Positions 8,689-13,718 of a stretch of DNA of 13,718 bases are shown in pieces. The position numbers and the translations under genes are program-made. The DNA comes from Peptococcaceae bacterium. Lineage in GTDB: Bacteria > Bacillota > Peptococcia > Peptococcales > Peptococcaceae. The stretch lies in assembly GCA_017383785.1 (NCBI GenBank), contig JAFNVD010000173.1, positions 1 through 13,718 on the forward strand, in the 5' to 3' direction. Every line of letters starts with the position of its first letter. Within the stretch, counting starts at the first letter, position 1. A model generated the notes under the pieces. The model searched no databases and was not told the origin of the DNA. It saw only the letters and a program-made list of their open reading frames with translations.

Positions 8689-9753
8689 ATGAGTAAAAAT
8701 GCACTGGCGCTGGTGGATTGCAGCAATCGGGATAAACTGTTTCATTATCTGATTAATACAGTTGACCGTAAAAGTACAAAAAAAGAAATGATTTCACCTT
8801 ATGATGATCAGTTGATCGGGAAAATGAATTTTCGTTACAGCGGTTTGGAACATGCTATGTTCTTTACCTATGCCCGTTCTTCCGAATATCCGGGTATGAA
8901 ATTTCGCAATCATAAAATTATCTATCTGAGTTTAGATGTGAATGAGATTAGCTCTGCTATTTTCAATCATATTTGTAACAGATTTGGCGGCTATATCATT
9001 CACAATGATGATGTAGAAGAAGTATGGCAGAAAGTAGAACGTCAACAATCCGAAAACGATGATGATTTGACTTTATCCGAAGAGGTAATTGCAGAACGCA
9101 GTTTCTTGTATGAGCCTGAAGAAGAAGGAAAAGAGCGAAAAGTATTTCGTGAGCTGAAATTAGAGCCGGATGTAGAGGAAGAAGCGGAAGAACGGGAATG
9201 GGCTCCGCCTGTTACTGAAAGCAAACCGGAGAAAAAAGCAGAACACAAAAAACATGAGAAAAAACAAGAGCACAAACAAGAACACAAAGCAGAAAACAAA
9301 CAGGAACAACGTGAAAAAAGAGAAGCAGGTAAGAGCAACAAAGGCTATCGAGGCAGTCGCGTAGAAATACAAGTGACCGCAGAAAACAAAGACGAGAATA
9401 AACCGGATGCGAAAGGTGAACAGAAACCTGCACCGAAAATTACTGTACGTGAAACTCTGCGCAGCCACGAACGTCAAAAAGAACAAAAAGAGCAGAAAGA
9501 ACAGAAAAAAGCAACACAGAAAGATAACAGAAAAGAACCGCAAAAAGAAGCTGTAAAACAGGATGGCACTAAAAACGAAACTGCGAAACATGATGCTGAA
9601 AACGGAAAAGATAACCCAAAACCGCATCATCGCAGAGGTCATCGCGGCGGTCGTAAACATTCCGGCAAATCTGCAGGCAAAGAGCAGAATCCGCAGAATG
9701 GTCAGAACGCAACTGTAAATCATAAACCACAGACCCAGAAAACAGATGCATAA
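8689..9753 (+). CDS. Protein of unknown function with a charged, low-complexity Lys/Glu/Gln tail
   Basis: I do not recognise this 354-residue protein. Residues 1-~118 look like a compact mixed alpha/beta domain (hydrophobic blocks NALALVD, HAMFFTYAR and KIIYLSLDVNEI, then EEVWQKVERQ). Residues ~122-170 are acidic. From ~178 to the end almost every residue is K, E, Q, N, H, R or A, with short repeats such as EHKQEHK and KEQKEQKEQK. Near the end is a basic Gly/Arg/His patch, HHRRGHRGGRKH (313-324), of a kind often seen in nucleic-acid-binding tails. There is no signal peptide or membrane segment. AAGGAGTG (8671-8678) precedes ATG 8689 and supports the start. It has its own likely promoter, and a long hairpin covers its stop. 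Its place between two MutS paralogues hints at nucleic-acid or ribosome association, but that is inference. The open frame, binding site and promoter make it a real gene. Confidence 0.85.
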   Translation: MSKNALALVDCSNRDKLFHYLINTVDRKSTKKEMISPYDDQLIGKMNFRYSGLEHAMFFTYARSSEYPGMKFRNHKIIYLSLDVNEISSAIFNHICNRFGGYIIHNDDVEEVWQKVERQQSENDDDLTLSEEVIAERSFLYEPEEEGKERKVFRELKLEPDVEEEAEEREWAPPVTESKPEKKAEHKKHEKKQEHKQEHKAENKQEQREKREAGKSNKGYRGSRVEIQVTAENKDENKPDAKGEQKPAPKITVRETLRSHERQKEQKEQKEQKKATQKDNRKEPQKEAVKQDGTKNETAKHDAENGKDNPKPHHRRGHRGGRKHSGKSAGKEQNPQNGQNATVNHKPQTQKTDA

Positions 9754-9773
9754 GATATGCATCTGTTTTCTGG
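9735..9773 (+). terminator. 17-bp perfect inverted repeat over the stop codon; probable (bidirectional) terminator
   Basis: CCAGAAAACAGATGCAT (9735-9751) pairs perfectly with 9757-9773 around a 5-nt loop, AAGAT. The left arm encodes the last five codons, and the TAA stop (9751-9753) begins on the last stem base. Read as a shorter stem (CAGATGCAT/ATGCATCTG, 9743-9751 with 9757-9765), it is followed by TTTTC and preceded by AAAA, a terminator pattern on both strands. The stem is AT-rich and there is no longer T-tract, so efficiency is uncertain. It could act as an attenuator before mutS or as a 3' stabilising structure. Confidence 0.55.
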
Positions 9774-9810
9774 TATCGCACATAGATTGTAATGCAGGAG
9801 GCAAGAGGAT

Positions 9811-12426
9811 ATGTTAGGAAACACACCTATGATGAAACAATATGAAGAAATCAAAAGTCAATATCAGGACTGTCTACTGTTTTACCGTCTGGGAGATTTT
9901 TATGAAATGTTTGGTCCCGATGCAGAAACCGGCTCTCGTGTATTGGGGATTACGCTTACAGCCAGAGACGGTGGTTTAGGTAAAGTGCCAATGTGCGGTG
10001 TACCGTTTCATTCGGCGGAAAGCTATATCGCCAAAGCCATTCGTGCCGGATACAAAGTAGGGATCTGTGAACAGGTGGAAGACCCGAAAAGTGTAAAAGG
10101 CATTGTAAAGCGTGAAGTCATTCGTGTGATTTCTCCGGGGACAATGCTGGAAGATAGCTATTTGCAGGGTCGCACCAGCAATTATTTGGTCAGTGTAACA
10201 AAAGGGGAAACAGGCTATGGCTTCGCCATTGTGGATGCGTCTACCGGTGAATTTATGGCGACCGAAATCCCTGATTGGCATATGCTGCACAATGAATTTT
10301 GGCGTTATGATCCTGTAGAATGTCTAATCTCTGCAGACGATGAGGTATTGTTAGAAGAAATCAATCGTATTGCCGGGGAAAATCGTGTGACCATTACCAC
10401 CCATTCTGCCCATGCATTTGTATATCGAAATGCAGAAAAAATGATTTTGGAGCATTTTCATATCAATGCATTGAATAGTTTGGGCTGTGAAGATAAACCA
10501 ATGCTGGTATGTGCGGCCGGGGCTGTACTGGATTATCTGAATCTGATGCAGAAAAGCCGTCCGGACAATATTATGGCATTAAAAGTGTATTCTTTGAAAG
10601 AAACCATGGATTTGGATTATGCTACCAGACGTAATCTGGAGCTGGTACGTTCCTTGCATGGCGGCGACAAAAAAGATTCTGTACTGGGTGTGATTGATTA
10701 TACCCGTACCGCTTTGGGCGGCAGAATGCTGAAAAGCTGGATCGAAAAGCCTCTTTTGGACAAAGAACAAATTCAAATGCGTTTGGACAGTACAGAAGAA
10801 ATGGTGAACAATACCACATTGCGGTTACAGTTAAAAGACGAGCTGGAGCCTGTATATGACCTGGAACGTATCGTATCTCGTATTACCTATGGAACAGCCA
10901 ATGCCAAAGATTTGCTGGCATTGAAACACTCTTTGGCATACATGCCGAAACTGGAATCTTCTTTGCAAATGGGTAAAACAGCCTATATCACACAGCTGTC
11001 AAAGGATTTTGACCCATTGACAGATATCTATGAGCTGTTGGAGCGTTCCATTCATCCGGAAGCACCATTTTCCGTACGAGAAGGCAATCTGATTCGTGAT
11101 GGATTCCATGAAGAGGTAGACAGCCTGCGCGACATCATGCAGAACGGCAAACAGTGGATTGTAGAGCTGGAGCTAAGAGAACGGGAACGCACAGGTCTCA
11201 AACTGAAAGTAAGTTACAACAAAGTATTTGGATATTATATCGATGTACCGCGCAGCAAAAGCGATGCGGTGCCGGAAGATTACATTCGCAAACAGACACT
11301 GGCGAATAGTGAACGCTATATTACACCGGAACTGAAAGAACTGGAAAGTCGTGTGCTGGGAGCCGATGAAAAGCTCAAAGAACTGGAATACCAGTTGTTT
11401 GTACAGGTGCGCAATCAAGTGAGTGATCAGGTAGAACGCATTTTGCGTACCGCCCATGTGATTGCACAGCTGGACTGCCTGTATTCTTTGGGTCAGGCTG
11501 CTGTATATCGCAATTTCTGCAAACCGGTGATTTCTGAAAACGGGCAGTATCGTCTGAAAGAATGTCGTCATCCGGTAGTAGAAGACAAACTGAAAGACGG
11601 CTGGTTTATCCCGAATGATGTATATTTTCATCCGGACAATGAACGGTTCCTCATTATCACCGGGCCAAATATGGCAGGGAAAAGTACCTACTGCCGTAGT
11701 GTGGCGGTGACATCCATTTTGATGCAGATCGGCTCTTTCGTACCGGCCAGAGAAGCAATCCTGCCGGTGGTAGACCGTGTATTTGCCCGTATCGGTGCCA
11801 GTGATGATTTGAGTACCGGGCAGAGTACCTTTATGGTAGAAATGAATGAAGTGGCCAATATTGTAAACAATGCTACCAAAGACAGCCTGATTATTTTGGA
11901 CGAGGTAGGTCGTGGCACCAGTACCTATGACGGTTTGGCCATTGCATGGGCACTGACCGATTATATCAACAATACGGTACGTGCTAAAACAATGTTTGCC
12001 ACCCATTATCATGAATTGACTGCCCTGGAAGAACAGCCTGGCATTTGCAACTATTCGGTAGCGGTCAAAGAAGATGGGGACAAGATTACATTTTTACGTA
12101 AAATCATTCCCGGCGGTGCAGACCGCAGCTATGGGATTCATGTAGCAAGTCTAGCCGGGATTCCGGAGCAGATTTTACAAAACGCTAAATCTATTCTGCG
12201 TACATTAGAATTGGAAAAAGCACAGCATCGTCCGCAAACAGAACAGATCACACTGTTTGTACAAGAAGAACCGATCCAGACTGTAGAAGTGGTAAACTGT
12301 ATTCCGGAAGTTGTGGAAGAGTTGGCGGCGGTAAATGTAAACAATCTGACACCGATGGATGCGATGAATCTATTGTTCCAATTGCAGAAAAAAGCACAGG
12401 AGGTAGTGGCGCATGGGCTTGATTAA
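9811..12426 (+). CDS. mutS: DNA mismatch repair protein MutS
   Basis: MutS scans DNA after replication, binds base mismatches and small loops, and on ATP binding recruits MutL. The N-terminal mismatch-reading wedge GDFYEMF (28-34) has the essential Phe30-Tyr31-Glu32. Connector, lever and clamp regions follow. The ATPase has TGPNMAGKST (617-626), SDDLSTGQSTFMVEM (664-678), Walker B LIILDEVGRGTS (693-704) and THYHEL (731-736). Near the C terminus QITLF (812-816) resembles a beta-clamp-binding motif, and LTPMDAMNLLFQLQKKAQE (846-864) fits the C-terminal oligomerisation helix pair. At 871 residues it is a normal full-length MutS. GGAGG (9797-9801), 9 nt before ATG 9811, fixes the start, and the sequence TPMMKQYEEIK is typical of family N termini. 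I see no convincing own promoter in the 57 bp upstream. It overlaps mutL by 14 bp. Confidence 0.98.
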   Translation: MLGNTPMMKQYEEIKSQYQDCLLFYRLGDFYEMFGPDAETGSRVLGITLTARDGGLGKVPMCGVPFHSAESYIAKAIRAGYKVGICEQVEDPKSVKGIVKREVIRVISPGTMLEDSYLQGRTSNYLVSVTKGETGYGFAIVDASTGEFMATEIPDWHMLHNEFWRYDPVECLISADDEVLLEEINRIAGENRVTITTHSAHAFVYRNAEKMILEHFHINALNSLGCEDKPMLVCAAGAVLDYLNLMQKSRPDNIMALKVYSLKETMDLDYATRRNLELVRSLHGGDKKDSVLGVIDYTRTALGGRMLKSWIEKPLLDKEQIQMRLDSTEEMVNNTTLRLQLKDELEPVYDLERIVSRITYGTANAKDLLALKHSLAYMPKLESSLQMGKTAYITQLSKDFDPLTDIYELLERSIHPEAPFSVREGNLIRDGFHEEVDSLRDIMQNGKQWIVELELRERERTGLKLKVSYNKVFGYYIDVPRSKSDAVPEDYIRKQTLANSERYITPELKELESRVLGADEKLKELEYQLFVQVRNQVSDQVERILRTAHVIAQLDCLYSLGQAAVYRNFCKPVISENGQYRLKECRHPVVEDKLKDGWFIPNDVYFHPDNERFLIITGPNMAGKSTYCRSVAVTSILMQIGSFVPAREAILPVVDRVFARIGASDDLSTGQSTFMVEMNEVANIVNNATKDSLIILDEVGRGTSTYDGLAIAWALTDYINNTVRAKTMFATHYHELTALEEQPGICNYSVAVKEDGDKITFLRKIIPGGADRSYGIHVASLAGIPEQILQNAKSILRTLELEKAQHRPQTEQITLFVQEEPIQTVEVVNCIPEVVEELAAVNVNNLTPMDAMNLLFQLQKKAQEVVAHGLD

Positions 12427-13718
12427 ACGATTAGAATCACATATCGCTGATAAAATCGCTGCCGGCGAAGTCATTGAGCGTCCCCTTTCTGTGGTGAAAG
12501 AATTGCTGGAAAACAGTCTGGATGCCGGTGCAGACACCATTGAAATTGAAATTCGCGAAGGCGGCGTAAGCCTGATTCGTGTAAAGGATAATGGCAGAGG
12601 GATGGATGGCGATGATTTGCGTTTGGCATTTGAACGTCATGCCACCAGCAAAATTTCAGAATTTCAGGATTTATTCCGATTGAATACCTTTGGCTTTCGC
12701 GGAGAAGCTTTACCAAGCATTGCTACCGTTGCCCAGGTGGAAATGACCAGCTGTACTGCAAACGAAACCGTGGGGCACAAAATTCGTATCGATGGCGGTG
12801 TGGTAAAAGCCTTTGAAGAGACTGCTTCCACACCGGGTACAGTTATTGATGTGCAGAATTTGTTTTACAACATTCCTGCCCGTCGTAAATTTTTAAAGAG
12901 CAGCAGCTATGAAGCAGGACTCATTGGTGACTTGGTAAGCAAATATGCCATGGGACATCCCAATGTGCGGTTCCGCTATGTATCCAACGGGCAATTGCAA
13001 CTGGATACGGCAGGCCTATCCACAGTAGAACAGCGTATGGCCTATATTTACGGCAATAACCTGAAATCCTTGATTGTGGCTGTGCCTGAATATGAGCTTT
13101 CTCCGGGCAGATTGGTAAAAGCATGGCTGGTACGAGAAGATATTACCCGCAACAATCGTGGGCAGGAAGTATTCTTTGTAAATGGTCGCTTGATTAAAAG
13201 TGCTGCGCTGAGCCAAACGTTAGAAGAAAGTTATTATACCTTGATTCCAAAAGGCAGATTCCCGATTGCTATCGTGGATTTGACCATTCCGGGCAGCGAA
13301 TTGGATGTGAATATACATCCTGCCAAAACGGAAATCAAGATCAATGGCTTTGAACAGCTGAAACCAAAGCTGATCGATGTGTTGAAAGATGCGTTGTGGG
13401 AAGCAAATATCACCAAAAATGCATTCCTGCCTGAGACGGTAGCACCCGATGCCCACCGCCAAATGGCTGAGGTAAAGACTGTGCAGAATACAATCGCTGC
13501 TAATACACAGCCAAAAACAGAGCAGAAGACCACACAGTCTGCGCCAAAAACAATCATACAGGAACACAAAAATACAAATACAGGAAAAAATCCTGCAGAA
13601 CCTGTTCAGGCCGGGGAGGAACGGACAACAAAACCGTATCCGACCGTGAAGGAACAAATCAGAAACAACTTAGCTGATGTGGTTGCACAGCCTGAAAAAC
13701 TGTATCAGATAAAACCAC
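12413..13718 (+). CDS. mutL: DNA mismatch repair protein MutL, 3' end cut by the window
   Basis: MutL is the GHKL-type ATPase that couples MutS-mismatch recognition to strand incision and excision. The visible 435 codons cover the whole N-terminal ATPase region and part of the linker. Motifs: IADKIAAGEVIERP (11-24), catalytic-type E33 in LLENSLDAGA, DNGRGM (59-64), FGFRGEAL (93-100), FVNGR (255-259) and VNIHPAK (299-305). From ~336 the chain turns into a Thr/Lys/Gln/Pro-rich linker. The C-terminal dimerisation domain, which in Bacillota normally carries the DQHA endonuclease motif, lies beyond the window and cannot be judged. AGGAGGT (12398-12404), 8 nt before ATG 12413, is a near-ideal binding site placed inside mutS. 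The start overlaps the end of mutS by 14 bp in another frame, indicating co-transcription and probably coupled translation. Confidence 0.97.
   Translation, partial: MGLIKRLESHIADKIAAGEVIERPLSVVKELLENSLDAGADTIEIEIREGGVSLIRVKDNGRGMDGDDLRLAFERHATSKISEFQDLFRLNTFGFRGEALPSIATVAQVEMTSCTANETVGHKIRIDGGVVKAFEETASTPGTVIDVQNLFYNIPARRKFLKSSSYEAGLIGDLVSKYAMGHPNVRFRYVSNGQLQLDTAGLSTVEQRMAYIYGNNLKSLIVAVPEYELSPGRLVKAWLVREDITRNNRGQEVFFVNGRLIKSAALSQTLEESYYTLIPKGRFPIAIVDLTIPGSELDVNIHPAKTEIKINGFEQLKPKLIDVLKDALWEANITKNAFLPETVAPDAHRQMAEVKTVQNTIAANTQPKTEQKTTQSAPKTIIQEHKNTNTGKNPAEPVQAGEERTTKPYPTVKEQIRNNLADVVAQPEKLYQIKP

Noticed and set aside
9160..9804. Hydrophobic - strand frame (214 codons) opposite the charged tail, looking like a membrane protein
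   Set aside because: The Phe/Leu-rich product is simply the reverse complement of Lys/Glu/Gln codons. The + strand gene has a promoter, a Shine-Dalgarno site and a structured N-terminal domain.
9774..9810. Possible separate mutS promoter (TAGATT or TGTAAT near 9783-9793)
   Set aside because: Neither has a recognisable -35 at 16-18 bp, so no promoter was called.
11173..12012. Long open frame on the - strand (279 codons) opposite mutS
   Set aside because: It lies wholly within the highly conserved MutS ATPase region. Its product is rich in Phe, His and Tyr without any domain pattern, and no ribosome site or promoter was seen. It is a codon-usage shadow.
1..13718. Mobile element, phage, CRISPR, toxin-antitoxin or defence island
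   Set aside because: No transposase, integrase, terminal repeats, spaced direct repeats or small paired genes were seen. Apart from one unknown gene the content is standard housekeeping.

Overview
The window is an ordinary bacterial chromosomal stretch with every gene on the + strand. Five complete and two cut-off genes are read. The organism is probably an anaerobic member of the Bacillota. Reasons: strong AGGAGG-type Shine-Dalgarno sites, moderate GC content, an oxygen-independent-style U32 protein with a DUF3656-like middle region, MutS2 with a C-terminal Smr domain, and MutS followed directly by MutL. A glutaminyl-tRNA synthetase is also encoded. Bacillus-type Bacillota lack this enzyme, so a lineage such as Negativicutes is my tentative guess; it rests on recall of gene content, not on a search.

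Layout: (1) 2-1555 holds glnS without its first ~40 codons, closed by a clear intrinsic terminator (1575-1605). (2) 1556-1734 is an intergenic region with a sigma70-like promoter and a short structured leader for the next gene. (3) 1735-3645 encodes a two-domain ABC-F ATPase, then after 60 bp a long U32 family protein (3706-6258) whose stop overlaps the start of mutS2 (6255-8618). These three probably form one transcript. (4) A promoter with an extended -10 overlaps or follows the mutS2 stop and probably drives a 354-residue protein of unknown function (8689-9753). That protein has a small N-terminal domain and a long, highly charged, presumably disordered tail. A 17-bp perfect inverted repeat straddles its stop codon. 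(5) mutS (9811-12426) and mutL (12413 to the window end, cut) overlap by 14 bp and form the core mismatch-repair pair.

Functionally the left half concerns translation: tRNA charging, an ABC-F ribosome factor, a U32 RNA-hydroxylase-like protein, and MutS2/Smr, which in Bacillus acts on collided ribosomes. The right half is post-replicative mismatch repair. The unknown basic-tailed protein lies at the junction. I see no mobile element, CRISPR array, phage gene, tRNA, rRNA or recognisable defence system. The parts most worth a second look are the unknown 354-residue gene, the hairpin over its stop codon, the duplicated and altered cysteine sets in the U32 protein, and the structured leader before the ABC-F gene.
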